Shown: positions 32,608 through 43,829 of the stretch, one piece after another
Layout of the letters: every line of letters begins with the position of its first letter
How positions within the stretch are numbered: position 1 is the first letter of the stretch
From: Diospyros lotus
Lineage: Eukaryota > Streptophyta > Magnoliopsida > Ericales > Ebenaceae
Direction: 5' to 3'
Assembly (NCBI RefSeq): GCF_014633365.1
Contig: NC_068345.1
Location: 14,020,058 to 14,084,057, forward strand
Length of the DNA stretch: 64,000 nucleotides
The notes under the pieces: generated by a model
Told to the model about the DNA's origin: nothing
What the model saw: only the letters and a program-made list of their open reading frames with translations
The model's database searches: none
Made by a program: the position numbers and the translations under genes

Positions 32608-35600
32608 CTTCTCCAATTCTTGTTATTTCTTCCTCTCTTTCAGTCTAATCTCCCTCAATTTCTTCCAAATTTCCTTCCTAAACCTCTCTCAAACCCTAGG
32701 GTTGTAACATTTGGTATCAAAGTCGATGATTCTCAGTTGTGATTTCAATTGATTCTGATGAGGCAGAGGCGATTTCCAGTGTTTTAGGTGAGAAAAATTC
32801 TGTTGATAATTGAAGTAGATTCAAGCAAGAAGGATTGGCGCCAATGATTCTTGGTGAATTGTAGGTGAAGCCAGTTCTGTAATCAGATCTGACTTGAATT
32901 TTGAAGGTGACAATCCTCAGTTGTTGAATTGGCTCTGGACGATTCAAGAAGCGAGACGTTGGACGGTGATTGGGTGAAGTGGACAGTGATTAGTTGTTGG
33001 TATCAGGACTCAGCGAAATTGAGAGTAGGCGGCTCGAAATTGGAAGGCAATCGTTGAATCACTTCGACTCTGGTGATGATTTGAAATTGAACGTTGATGT
33101 TCCAACGATTCAGAAATTGAAGTGTATTGGAGGGACGCTTGACGATAAGGAACGTGACTAGAAGAGACATGGCGTGGAAGCAAACAAAGCGAGTCCTTCG
33201 ATTAACTTTTGGTGGATTTGAAGGCGCAGAATAAGTCTGGGCGAGCGTGGAACCCCAACGATTTCAATTGAGATTCCAGTGACTAAAGAAGGTTGTCGAT
33301 TACAAATCAATTGCAAGTGGCGAGGCCGAGCAAAGCAATTTCGGCTCAGAATTGAACACAACGCGAGTCGAGAGAGTTCCAACAGTGATCAACGAATTTC
33401 GATCGATTTCTGGCAACCACATAAACCAATCGTATCCTTAGAAAGACTACAATAGAGCAGGATCGTGACAACTTAGCTGCAACAGATCCGATGGTCCTCG
33501 GCAGATCAATGAGGGTTGGAATTGCAGGCTACGCAAGGCGAGCGACTCTCGGAATCAGTCTAGGTCACTGCATGTGACCGAGGTGGGAAGGAATGCGCGA
33601 TCGAAAACAGTTCAAAAGTGAATTCTGCAAGCGGCGATTCTCAATTGCCTCGATTTCAATTGTGATTCTCAACTCAGTTTTGGAAGTTGAGTGATAGGTG
33701 AGTTACAGGCAAATTCTAACTTGATTTCGATAGATTTTATGGGTTGTAGCAGAAATAACCAACATAGGAGGCAAATTTGGAGCCAAACCAGGTTCGAAAA
33801 TAGTAGGTGAAGCAAATTCTTAGAAGGCGGAATTGTAGCAGCTAATTCTCAGCCATTGCATCGTTACTCAAGCTTTATGCCTCGAAATTGGGATGGTCAA
33901 ACCACCACAGGTGACGACGATATGGATCGGGCAATGATTCTTGAAATTCTGACAAATTCAAGAAGTTAAACAAAGAAGAATCGGACCTAAAGATTGGTCT
34001 CAGTGGCGATTAAGGTAGTTATTAACAGTGTACGATCTGATTTTGAAGGAGACTTTGGAAGCCAATCAATTCTTGATTGTTGCATTTCAGATCCAGTGAT
34101 TATCAAAGGTTGTTCAACAATAGCTAAACTTTGGAGGTTGTTTGTGAATCAGAGATTAAGGAAGATTGTACAAAACAACGATCTACGGAAGATCGATTTT
34201 ATGAGGCTGTTGATCATTTTAAGAGGTGTAACTCTAAAGCTAGGGAATCTAAGCTAACGCAAGAGGCAATGACCCACAGCCGGGAGGATAGTGCAACCAA
34301 CAAAACAAACATGCATTGGGATCTAGCTGCCTTTCAAGAAAGAGTGCAGAGAGACTTGGAGAGGCATCGGAAGATGATGGAGCAACATGGCTAGCAGATT
34401 AACAGCATGTTCAACATGCTATCTTCGCTACCTCAATTCCGACTATCACCGGATTTTCCTCCCCGAGCAGTCGCTGATCCAATTCTACCCAAACAGGGCA
34501 CCCTCCCTATGACCTATGGCTTGCAAGAGGCAAAGGAACTACCAACCTTGAAACTGGGAATTCAGGTAAGAGGTTCATTTCCCCTCACTCCCCATCACGC
34601 CCTAATGCCTAGAGAAGGGAAGGCCAAGGGGACTGATCTTGCTGGAAATTTACATGACTAATTTGGGAAGAAGAAGGAACATGACTAAAGTGACTAAGGA
34701 GTTCAACAATTTAAGGTAGGAGGGATCGATGGTAGATTATTGGGTTAAATTTGAGGAGCTAAGGCCCCTAATGTGGAGTGCTCAGCCAACCCTGACGAAG
34801 CACTATTTTGTATCAAGATTTGTTAGTGGGTTGAAGGACAAACTGAGGTTAATGGTAAAAATGATGATGCTTGCAACAGTGAAAGAGGCAATCGAGAAAG
34901 CAACGTTGTAGGAACTCGCCTTGGAAGATTAGGAAGCATGGGTTGCAGCCTAACAGGGCTACGGAGAGCAGCAAACAAATTGAAGGAGCCTCTAAGACTG
35001 CAAATTATGACCAGCAGGAATCTGAGGAAAATTTGGAGCTAAATCGGCCAATTGTAACTAAAAACTCTAGCAATGAGGGGAGATCGAACATGGATATCAA
35101 TGAAAATCACAACTTATATTTGTAGGAAGCTGATGGAGTAGCATCAGAAGATGAGGATGACGTTGCAGATAGGTTCCATGCCAATGACAAGAGACAGCCA
35201 TGCAACGAGGACTTGGACCAAAGGAAGAAGCAGGGGGTTGAGGACTTGCACAATCCTCCAGCTACTGCGAGTGACAGTCTTCTTGTTACTTCAAAGAGTG
35301 TAGATCAATTACAGGTGTTAACTCTAGTAGAAAATGAGCAATTGAAATGACTAAACAAGAGAACAGCCATGTGGTTCAAAAGATGAGGGAAAAGGAGGTT
35401 GCTGCCACACGGTTCAGGAGTTCGGATATTGGAGAAGGGATAGTTGACATGGAGGTCCTGGAAGTCTCTATTGAAGATAAGGAAGGAGAAAAGGTTGTGA
35501 AGATGGATATGACTACACTAACCTCAGAGTTTGAAGTTTACAATAGTGAGGGAATTGGTGCTTTAATCAAAGTGAATGCCCATTGGAGTATAATTCAAGG

Positions 35601-36222
35601 ATGGTTAGAGATTAACGGAGGTTGTTTGTGCTTGGAAGAAAATTTTGTTGAGGGGAACAAGACTCTTGCTGTTTTGTTTATTCTTCTTTCAGTTGGAGAG
35701 TTGCAACGTTGAATCAGATTTTGGCCTGCAGCAAAGTTGGAATTCCTTTCTATGATTAGAAATTATATGGTTGCAGCAATAACGGATCAATTGGAACCAT
35801 TCTCAATGGAAATCAGGATGAGGGGGATGGCTGGACTTGCTGTTACAGCAAGTCATAGTACTAATGTTTTTGAAGAAAAAGGCATGAAAAGGCAAAAGAA
35901 AAGGAAGAAGATAAGAGATAAGAACAAGAACAAACGAAGAAGAAACCAAGTTGTTAAAGTTGGAATTGGCTGAAGAACAGGGTCAGCAGCTACCAATTCT
36001 TGGGGACAAGAATTGTTGGAAGGGGAGGGGATTGTCACGACCCCAAGGAATCCCCAGGGATATAATAGTCATATGAATTATAAGTTTTTTATTTCGATTG
36101 TATTGTTGTTATAGCTCTTAGTATATCCAATGGTAAGCCTATAAATAGACTTGAGTAGTTAGAGAATGGGAAGCTTTTTGAATGATAACTGAATTCCATT
36201 TTCCCTCTCTCAATTTTCCTCC

Positions 36223-36265
<43 letters not shown>

Positions 36266-39200
36266 GTAAATCTTCTCCAATTCTTGCTATTTCTTCCTCT
36301 CTTTCAGTCTAATCTCCCTCCATTTCTTCCAAATTTCCTTCCTAAATCCTAGCCAAACCCTAGGGTCATAACGAAATTCTTATGCCACGAGGTAAAATTG
36401 AATAATATTAATTAACAAATAATGAGAACGAATATATATAAATGACAACTATGAATTCTGAGTCATATTCAGTATACATGCATATAGTTCACAACATTGA
36501 AATACTTATTTTTTCATAGTATTTAACAAATATGCATGTATTTGATGATATTTTACAAAGTGGAAAGCCTCATGCGTTAGAGAAGCCACGTTCATCACAG
36601 CACTTATGGTAAATTGCCCCCAGGGCCCCCACCGTCTGGTTTAAAAATGTCTTTGGAGGGCCCTGTAGTAGAGGTGTCAAAAGGGCCGGGCTTTAGCCCG
36701 GCCCGTTACTGTTCATACGGGCCCGGCCCGACCCCCATTGGGGGGCCGGGCTGGGCCAAAGAAATTGGGCCCACGGCCCGGCCCGTCTAAGGGCCTGGCC
36801 CGTGGCCCGTTGGGCCCTTATGGGCCGGGCCCATGAGGCCCTTATGGGCCAGTAAGGCCCTTACTCATTTTTTTTTTTAATTTTGTTATTATTTAGTAAT
36901 TATTGATATTAGATATTAAAAATTTTAATTTCACAATATATATAAATAATAACCATCAATTAATTTACTTAAAATTTTTAAGTTAAATTTTTTATATATT
37001 TAAATTATAAATAAACATTCTCCTTTTTATATGTACATTATTTTTCATATCAATTCACAAGAAAAATTATAAGGCATATAAAATAATGAAATAATATTTA
37101 AAACTTAAGAATTAAGATAGAAAATATTTTAAAAAGAAACAAATTAATTTTTATATATGTATATATTATATGTATTATTTTTAAAAAAATTATTTAAAAA
37201 AAAAGAAAAAAAAGGGCCGGGCCCGACCCGTTAGGCCCTGTGGGCTAAGGGCCCAGCCCGGCCCTCTAGCCCATGGGCTGGCCCGGCCCGGCCCCTTTGT
37301 AGGGGGGCCGTGGGCTGGGCCGGGCCCTATCAATGATAAAAGGGCCCGGGCCCGGCCCGGCCCTTTTAGTAAAAGGGCCGGCCCGGCCCGTTTAAAAAGC
37401 CTGTGGGCCGACTCGGGCCAGGCCGGCCCTTTTGACACCTATACCCTGTAGTTTATCCTTTTTGTTTGGACACCCCCCCCCCCCATTAGTTTTTGACACA
37501 AACAACATTAATTAAAATTAAATTTAACTTCATTTATACTTAATCTCTCTAATTAGTAATTAGAGATAAAAATAAAAATAAAAAGGCAGAATTGACTGCC
37601 AGCAGCAGCAATAGGACCCATTGCGAGAACCAGGATGTGGCTCCATTGCCAAAACACATCACTGGGTTCCTAAGTCAGAAGGAAAGTCCCAATGCTACCG
37701 GTGAACTCCGAGGTCTTTTACTTTTCTCGAGGCCATACCAAAAATGGCACTGAGAATGCCAAGCATGCTAGTGTATTGGTAACATGTTTAGGGTTCAGCC
37801 AAGAGAATTTAATCCATCTAATGCATAACCAGGGAAACACTTGAAGAAAAGTACATAACCACAAAGAATTTTGAAGGCATGCAAAGAAGGGATGGAAGGA
37901 GTGTTTTATCCATTAATTGAAAAGGCCCATCTCAAAGAAAAGATAATAGGGGAGAACAATTTTCAGTGACCAACACCATTAAATATAATTAACAGCTATA
38001 TACAGATAATTGTGTGGAAACTGTGCACAACAAGTGTGCCTGCCCTATCTACTGGGATTTAAGGCTTTATATGTTGTGACACAATGAGTGTCCAAAAGTT
38101 GGAATGACTAATAAATAATTATAACCAATGTATGAAGCAAAATTTTGCTTGATGAAATGATATTAGGCAATATTGGGAACAACATAAAATTTTGTGATGT
38201 AAGAAACAAAGACCAATAGATAAAGTTAGACGAGAACGTGAAACCTACTGGAGAAACAGGATTATTTGAAACTGCAGGCGCAACCAACTTTGCAGGATGT
38301 TTATTAAAAATGTAAGAGCACTCTGTATATGCAGATCCAATACCAACTCCAGCCCCAAAAGCCACTGATGCCCATCGTGTCACAGGACTCCCTGACACAA
38401 AAAAACACAGTAATCCCATTGTGAAAACAATTTCATGAACACATAATTTGTCTTTCATGAAAGCAGCTATATAAAACTGGCAAGAGAAAAACAGAAAAAC
38501 AAAGCAATAACATACAATATTTGTTTTAATGCTTTTTTCTAGCAAACATATACATTCCTGAAACATGTTCCCAGCCAAAGATGAGATCATTAACATCATC
38601 ATCCATGAAAGGAAAATTTTGAAATCAGCATTGACAAATCACCGGTAGAAGGTCTAGACTGTTTCTATTTCATCCAGCTGTTGACCAAAGAAAGGCAAAG
38701 GTGTACCACCTACAGTAGTGTAACAAATAGTAAGACATGAAACCAAAACCTGATAAATTGAGTACATTTAAGATCTCTCACAACTTGGTAGAGAATTTAT
38801 TAGGATCCTCTGTGAAATTGGGAACACATTCAACACATAAAGCCATATACCCCAGAATAAATTGTCGTTATGCATGATGTACAGAATAGACTGCATGTTG
38901 GTTGTGCACCATGTGTAAAAGATGCATTTACAGAAGGGTATTTCCAAGAATCTGCATTTCATGAAATATGTCGAAGGATGGTTGTATAGACTGTAAGCCA
39001 CGAAATTGCAGCTAGGTTTGAAGCAGGCCTGAAAGGGGGGGCTGCCTCCAATAGAGTAGTGGCTCAGGGCCAGTGTTGCAACAGCAGCTGGGGAAACAAG
39101 TTGAGTAGAATAAGGACTGCAGAGGAATGACATGCTCTGTAAAGTACAGAAGAAAGATCACTAGTTTAACAGCTAGTCAAAGGATACTGCCAAGAGGCTG

Positions 39201-42200
39201 CCAACAGAAAATAGGGAGTATGAGGGCCACTTGAGAGATAGTGCCTAGGGAAGCTGCAGGCCTGTTGGTATGCCGCATGGAGACTGCATGCAAGCAGCAT
39301 GCACAAAAAGGATCAAAACGAGGCTAAAAGTTAGTTAAAGACAAAAAATATAGGAAGGGGGCTGCCACCAAACTGCAAGACAGACAACAGGCTGCCAGGG
39401 CAGTACACCTACAGCTTTGTTGAACTAAGGTTGTGGATTGAGATTTTTACTCTGGAAGCTATCCTCTAGGTTTAGAACCCATCACAACATGCAAGCATGG
39501 ACACAATTGGCAGCCGTTGTGCTAAGTTCTCAGGCAACAAAGAAGCTGCAATGTAGTAGGGGACTGCAGCCGACTGATATGTTACTGTTGTGGTTGAGAC
39601 CCTGTCGCCTTGTACAAAGCAGGGTTTCCACTTTGAAATCCTATCCAAAGTTTCTATAAGAACTTATGGTTAAGTTAAGCATGTAATTACATGATTAAAA
39701 TGTAAAGAATATAATTAAGTGAGCTGTTTTACTTACTACAGTTAAACAGGGCTGAAATGTCAAGAAGATGTGATTGAGAAAGGGTCAGCAGGACTTCCTA
39801 ATTCTCTGGGATTAAGCTAGGATTGATCATGAAAATTGAGGTCCTTAGAGAGGTGATTAAGGCCTTAATAAAAAGCCAAGTGGAGATTCCACTAACATCA
39901 ACAGTTGTGACCTTCTCATGCCTTCAACCTGCTAGCATACACACTCCACAGGCTAGGCATACAGCAGCAAGAGGAGCATGACCTCATGCTCTTCCACTAA
40001 CTCCAACCCTCTTCAAACTGGAGAAGGTTCTAGATACATTCTCCATTCAGCTGAAAGTCAAGAAAATAAAGAACCATTCGAGTGAGAAGAGAAACGGGAG
40101 TATAGAGGAAAAGATATATTCAGAGTGTGAGCGCCAGCAGAAGAGCTGCAGTCACCACAAGAAACTCAAACCTTGAATAGCTAAGGGAGCTGCTTCAGGT
40201 AAGAGCCTAAGAGGAACTAAAAAAGGGTTCAATTAGGCTTCAGTATAATGAAACAAGTTGTTCTACGAGGAAAGTGTGTGATTTTCATGCTCATATGTGT
40301 GCAAAGTCATGTTTTATAGTAAATATCATCTCTGATAGTTACTTCATGTGCCGTGACACTGTAATTTGTTATTGAACATGAAAAAGTGTTTATGGTAGTG
40401 AGCTACAGGCATATTAAGGCACAAGGTAGTGTTAAGACACATGGACAGTGGTCCTTAGTGCTGGACATGGGTAAATCCTTGGTGCTGACATGGTAAAACC
40501 TTGGTACAGGACATGAGTCAAATCCTACGTACTTGACACTGATCTTATTGCCGAAAATAGAAGCTTGGTGCTACAACTAAATTTGGGGTATTTCAGCAAC
40601 AAGAAGATATGTTGTACCCTAAAATGCTGTGCCATGCTGTTGTGTGTTGCTTCCTGCAATGTGCATCAGTGACCCATAAATTGGGCTTTTAACTCATATT
40701 ATGTCTATTTAGAGAATGTAACAGAGAGAAAAAACCCTGCAGGGGTTAAACCTAAATGTGGTATACGGCATAGACCTTCAATATGCTTTGAGTATGCTGG
40801 TTTGTAATATAATAGGGGAGCTACAACAATTTAGTTGTTTAAGACACGTAAATGTAGATGTGACACTTTAGGTGGGCTTGTAAGCATTTTTTAGCTAATT
40901 GAAGGGAGCTATTGCAGCCAATTTTTGGTAGCTAAGTGCAACTAGCAACTTTGAAAGGATATTCAATGTATTTTGATGCAGGCTACAGTCTTTTTTGGTA
41001 ATCTGTAGGTTGTCTTAGAATTGCCTGACACATTGAAAAGGTCAGTGGCTAGGCATGCCAATCAGGGAACTATAGGATAGAGCGAAACAATAAGAATTGA
41101 AGAACTTAGATCCTCCATGTTTCATATTTGGCAGGGGCCCACCAAGGCTGCAAACAAAGTTGTTGCTCAGTTGGTAATAGCAGCCACACAAACTCAACAT
41201 TAACTGAGGAAAAATAGGACTTTACAGCAGGAAATGAAATCCAGCAACTGGGATAGGAGTTTACAATACTGTGTAAGACACTAAGCTTTTGAACTGAAGA
41301 AAATTAAATTCTTAGCAGCAAGTCAAGGTCACGGGTTTAAATTATGGAAACAACCTCTTTGAAAAATAACAAAAAAAAAAGAAAAAAGAAAAAGAAAAGG
41401 CAAGGGGAAAGTTGCATGCAAAACAATACTTCCCTGAGCATATAGCAGGGAGCCTCATGCATTGGAGAATCCCTCTTAAAGTCATGACCTGTTACCTCAC
41501 AAGGGCTAGCATGATCTGATATGGTAAGACACCCATCTTAGATTTTAGCCTAGCATGGGAATCCTCAAAGAATCAAAGTACCAGAGAACTTAGTGGTATC
41601 TTAAACATCATAGGTGACCTCCCTTAGCAAGGTTGCCATGGTAAAGAGAGAAAATGATATGAGAAGAAAACATCCCAGGACCTTTCTATTGGTCCTAAAA
41701 GCCCAAATGTAATTTAAAATCATCTAAGAGATGAAATTGAAAGCAAAGATAACAACATCGGATGAAGAAACCAAGTCGCAACCTCATAATGTTGGGATCT
41801 TTTCTTAGTGTTAGTCATAAAATATAATTCAAGGTTTTTCTGTGATTGTTTTTCTGTTTTGAAGGGGGTTTACCAATATTGTTTTTGGAGATCCAAAGGG
41901 ATTGTTCATTTTTAGCTCATCTATGTCTCTTAGCATATTGAGATATGCAGCTTATTTGTGCAGGCATTACTATACCTCATAGCAATTACACGACCTTAAA
42001 ATTGGCAATAAAAAAGAAAATTCATTGTAGAAGTATACAGATTGTATGTAAATCCCAGGTTGCATGTTATTGACCACATAAAACAGTTTTCGCTTTTTAT
42101 TTAAGTCTACCAAACTTAAACTTAAACAATAGTCAAATGCATAGGATGATGACAATTAATACATGCCACAACAAAGAAAACATGAAGATCTATATATATA

Positions 42201-43829
42201 TATATATATATAAATTTCCTTCTTTTTTTGGGTGGGCAAGGGGGCAAATAAGGCAGTCAGTGAAGTAAGTTCAAAATCATATGAAAATTTATATCACTGA
42301 ATTGAAACAAAAATACAGGAAAAGAGATATAAATAAGCTGCCTATAGCAGGAGAGAAAAAAAAAATCTGAGCAAATTACAGTGCATAAAAGACAAAAATA
42401 AGAAGGCCTTGGTAAACAAAAGGACAATCAAAGAGAAACATAAGGAGTATTTCTCAAAGTTATTCAATAAACAGCGAAACAAATGTTAGGTTGAGACATA
42501 ATAGCTCTGAAAAAATAAGAATTATATGTTTCATAGATGTATTTGTTAATGAAATGAAGCAACTTATAAAAATGATGAAGAATGATAAAGCAATTGGACA
42601 AGGTAATATAATGATAGAAGTATGGAAATGCATGGGAAAAGATAGCATTTCATGATTAACAAAATTATTTAACATGATTTATAAATTAAAAAGAATGCAA
42701 AAACCAGTGCAGGAAGCATTCTACTGCATGCTTACAAAAATAAAATAGATGTTCAAAGGGTAAAAGTTATAGAGGGATCAAACTAATGAGCCATGCTATT
42801 AACTTTGGATGGGTATAATTGAGCAAAAGATTAAGAACATAAACCGGAGTCTCTAAAAAAGAATTTAGTTTTTGTGTCTAACAAGTCAACAATGGAAGTA
42901 ATCTACTTACTAAGACATCTAATGGGAAAATCCAAAAATAAACAAAAGAATTTTAAATGATATTTAAGACTTGGAAAAAAAAAGGAGCCTATGAAAAAAA
43001 CATCCATTTGCTCTTATTACAGACATATCTTCAAGAAAAAACGTGTTTCAAGATTTGTGAAAAATATATTTAATTTTTTTCAGTTACAATTAGATTACAT
43101 TAAAAGGTTCAAATAAATCTTTACCACTTTTCTCTTATGATGAACGAACTCATAAAGCACATCCGTGAAGAAGTACCCTAGTGTATATCATTTGAAAACA
43201 ATATTATCTTGGTGGATGAGGGGGAAAAAAAAAGCATGAGTATTAACTTGAATTATAAAAAAGAAAAAAAAAAAACACCTTACAATTCCAAGGCATCAAG
43301 TTGAGCAAGTCAAAAATCGAATACATAGATAGTAAATTCAGTAAAAATAAAAAAAATGCGGATGATGTCGTTATGAGGGTTGAATGATTGTCGAGACACA
43401 AAAACAGAAGGCCACGTAATAGTGTGGGTATTGGGTCTTCTGTTGCAAAGGCCCCATTCTTCCATACATCGATTTTTGCCAAATAATGGCACATAAAGTG
43501 CTTTCCAAGAAGACTAACTCGGAAACTAAAGGGACTCGTTGCGTTCATCCGAATCAACCTTTACAGCCAACCGGATAATGTGTTTCCCATCCAATAAGAA
43601 TCAATGCTTGCAAACCAAACCTTTCTATGGCTTTATTTCAGTGCAGGTTTCTGGGTAAACAAACAGAGGAAGAGAGAAAAGGGGGAAACTTACGGAAGAG
43701 GAGGAGACCACCAAAGGCACCGGCGAAGGAAGAGTAGGCGAATCGGCGGAGACCCAAATCGAGACAGGCATCCCACTTTGCATCCAGATCGAACTGCGGC
43801 GGAGGGATTTGCTTGTTTTCTTCACCCAT
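29735..43829 (-). CDS. MIC10: MIC10, MICOS complex subunit (three exons over ~14 kb)
   Basis: MIC10 is a small inner-mitochondrial-membrane protein that oligomerises to bend the membrane at crista junctions. Exon 1 (43694-43829) encodes MGEENKQIPPPQFDLDAKWD and ACLDLGLRRFAYSSFAGAFG ending LLLF plus the first base of an Arg codon. Exon 2 (38249-38391) completes the Arg and reads SPVTRWASVAFGAGVGIGSA then YTECSYIFN. The two Gly-rich membrane hairpins (residues about 28-45 and 50-68) and the GxGxGxG motif are those of the family. Exon 3 (29735-29761) is inferred: a CACAG acceptor followed by DEQNRDES and TGA, in phase with the GTAGGT donor of exon 2. Total 101 codons, the usual plant MIC10 size. 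Intron 1 is 5.3 kb and intron 2 is 8.5 kb, both full of transposons. Exons 1 and 2 are firm; exon 3 is moderate. Confidence 0.8.
31085..31250 (+). pseudogene. LINE fragment (post-RT C-terminal region)
   Basis: Translates to SKIPLKLKKKLY...GIECWGIKHQKHV and, with a frame change, KMRML, matching the 'IPLKLKxKxY...TECWAVKHQHV...KMRMLRWM' segment downstream of the RT in plant LINEs. It lies before, not after, the RT segment that follows, so two insertions or a rearrangement are needed. A nested direct repeat follows (GAGCGCATAACAAAGATGAG at about 31201 and 31304; CTACCAAAGGATTTACATAT at about 31280 and 31341). Confidence 0.6.
31370..32340 (+). pseudogene. Non-LTR retrotransposon (LINE) reverse transcriptase, decayed
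   Basis: Reading across frameshifts gives MKVIKDMYCGTTSVRR, then FSITIELH and LSPFLFTLVMDELTN (RT block with 'LSPxLFxLVMDELT'). The 'LFADDIVLVDE' box is eroded: CWWMKQ stands near 31595-31610. IPLKLKDKIYKITIRP and IECWAIKHQHLQN follow, and then the region equivalent to 'LRWFGHV' (MVXSCE). Many stops. It lies in the large second intron of MIC10, sense to the plus strand, and ends just before the TR-GAG-like element. Confidence 0.75.
32372..32709 (+). repeat. 5' LTR of the GAG-only element
   Basis: Contains AAGCCTATAAATAGAC (TATA box near 32491-32498), giving an R region that starts around 32520. A (TG)n run occupies about 32577-32602. Ends GGTTGTAACA before the primer site. Confidence 0.85.
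34131..34930 (+). pseudogene. gag domain of the GAG-only element, broken
   Basis: The piece 34729-34911 reads MVDYWVKFEELRPLM...SRFVSGLKDKLRLMVKMMMLATVKEAIEKATL. This matches the C-terminal half of plant Gypsy gag ('VxDYxxKFEELRxLM...FVSGLKxELRxxVKMMxPATVxxAxEKA'). The upstream part (34131-34394, AFQERVQRDLERHRKMMEQH) is a charged helix, as at gag N termini. The usual 'FDGxDPxxWI' block between them was not seen. Stops at 34392, 34659 and 34909 interrupt it. Confidence 0.7.
35347..35973 (+). pseudogene. Unassigned ORFs downstream of gag in the GAG-only element
   Basis: Two consecutive open pieces: 35347-35712 (121 codons, acidic start, then VNAHWSIIQGWLEINGGCLC) and 35737-35973 (78 codons, ending in a strongly basic tail with KRQKKRKKIRDKNKNKRRR). 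I recognise no domain. The basic tail resembles a nuclear-localisation or RNA-binding tail. The two pieces are separated by one stop and may once have been a single protein. Confidence 0.4.
36033..36372 (+). repeat. 3' LTR of the GAG-only element
   Basis: Same order as the 5' LTR, but the microsatellite is (CT)n(CA)n at about 36224-36265. The end reads GGTCATAAC, with the last A apparently lost, directly before the GAAATT duplication. Confidence 0.85.
36669..37443. mobile_element. hAT-type MITE, GC-rich termini
   Basis: Ends TAGAGGTGTCAAAAGGGCC... and ...GGCCCTTTTGACACCTATA are inverse of each other. They are flanked by the perfect 8-bp duplication CCCTGTAG (36661-36668 and 37444-37451), the hAT size. 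Both arms are dense in GGCCCGG/CCGGGCC phrases, while the core (36870-37210) is extremely AT-rich. No transposase. Long GC-rich ORFs across the arms are artefacts of the GGGCCC repeats. Confidence 0.9.
38249..38391 (-). CDS. MIC10: MIC10 exon 2
   Basis: The acceptor TGTGTCAG precedes GG, which completes the Arg codon from exon 1. The SPVTRWASVAFGAGVGIGS block is the hallmark second transmembrane segment. The best donor is GTAGGT after a Pro codon (38249). Reading through would give a hydrophobic 40-residue tail unlike the family, so splicing is expected. Confidence 0.82.
39140..41260 (+). other. LTR-like segment in MIC10 intron 1
   Basis: The stretch has the look of a long Gypsy LTR leader: CTTAATAAAAAGCC near 39865, a purine-rich leader with a CAGGTAAG splice-like junction at about 40196-40203, and a short tandem phrase 'CCTTGGTGCTGACATGG' near 40475-40530. 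It resembles the layout of the solo LTR at 58012-59839. No clear ends were found, so this is only suggestive. A 'CAAGGTCACGGGTTTAAATT' phrase near 41325 recalls SINE/LINE-associated sequence. Confidence 0.3.
42500..43240 (+). pseudogene. LINE reverse-transcriptase fragment (N-terminal part)
   Basis: Frames give FVNEMKQLIKMMKNDKAIGQ, then EVWKCMGKDSIS and LTKLFNMIYKLKRMQKPVQE, as in the 'MKNGKAxGPDxIPIEVWKCLG...LTxLFNxIxxxxxMPxxWR' region of plant LINEs. More decayed matches follow to 'ILVDE' (about 43200). Many stops. Same family type as the fragment at 31370-32340, inserted in intron 1 of MIC10. Confidence 0.7.
43694..43829 (-). CDS. MIC10: MIC10 exon 1
   Basis: The ATG at 43827-43829 begins the conserved plant MIC10 N terminus (IPPPQFDLDAKWDACLDL). 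An upstream in-frame Met (MSPVEGNRR, 43949) would add about 40 residues not typical of the family, so the inner ATG is preferred. The donor GTAAGT follows at 43688-43693, after one base of an Arg codon. Confidence 0.88.

Larger units (their letters stand above)
32372..36372 (+). mobile_element. Complete GAG-only LTR retrotransposon (TR-GAG-like)
   Basis: Two LTRs of about 340 bp (32372-32709 and 36033-36372) start TGTCACGACCCCAAGGAA and are near-identical apart from substitutions and microsatellite differences: (TG)n in the left copy, (CT)n(CA)n in the right. GAAATT flanks both sides (32366-32371; 36373-36378). A Met-tRNA-type primer site TGGTATCAAAG follows the left LTR and a purine tract GGAAGGGGAGGGG precedes the right. 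The 3.3-kb interior has a gag segment and unassigned ORFs but no protease, RT or integrase, so it is non-autonomous. It lies in MIC10 intron 2. Confidence 0.85.

Noticed and set aside
35737..35973. Basic-tailed ORF considered as a ribosomal or histone-like host protein
   Set aside because: No family resemblance, no splice signals, and it is enclosed by the two LTRs of one element.
37190..37438. GC-rich ORF of 82 codons
   Set aside because: It is the translation of GGGCCC-type repeats in the hAT MITE arm.
38108..38602. Single 164-codon reading frame over MIC10 exon 2
   Set aside because: Only the middle (38249-38391) matches MIC10. Both ends are intron sequence beyond good splice sites and would give an implausible protein.
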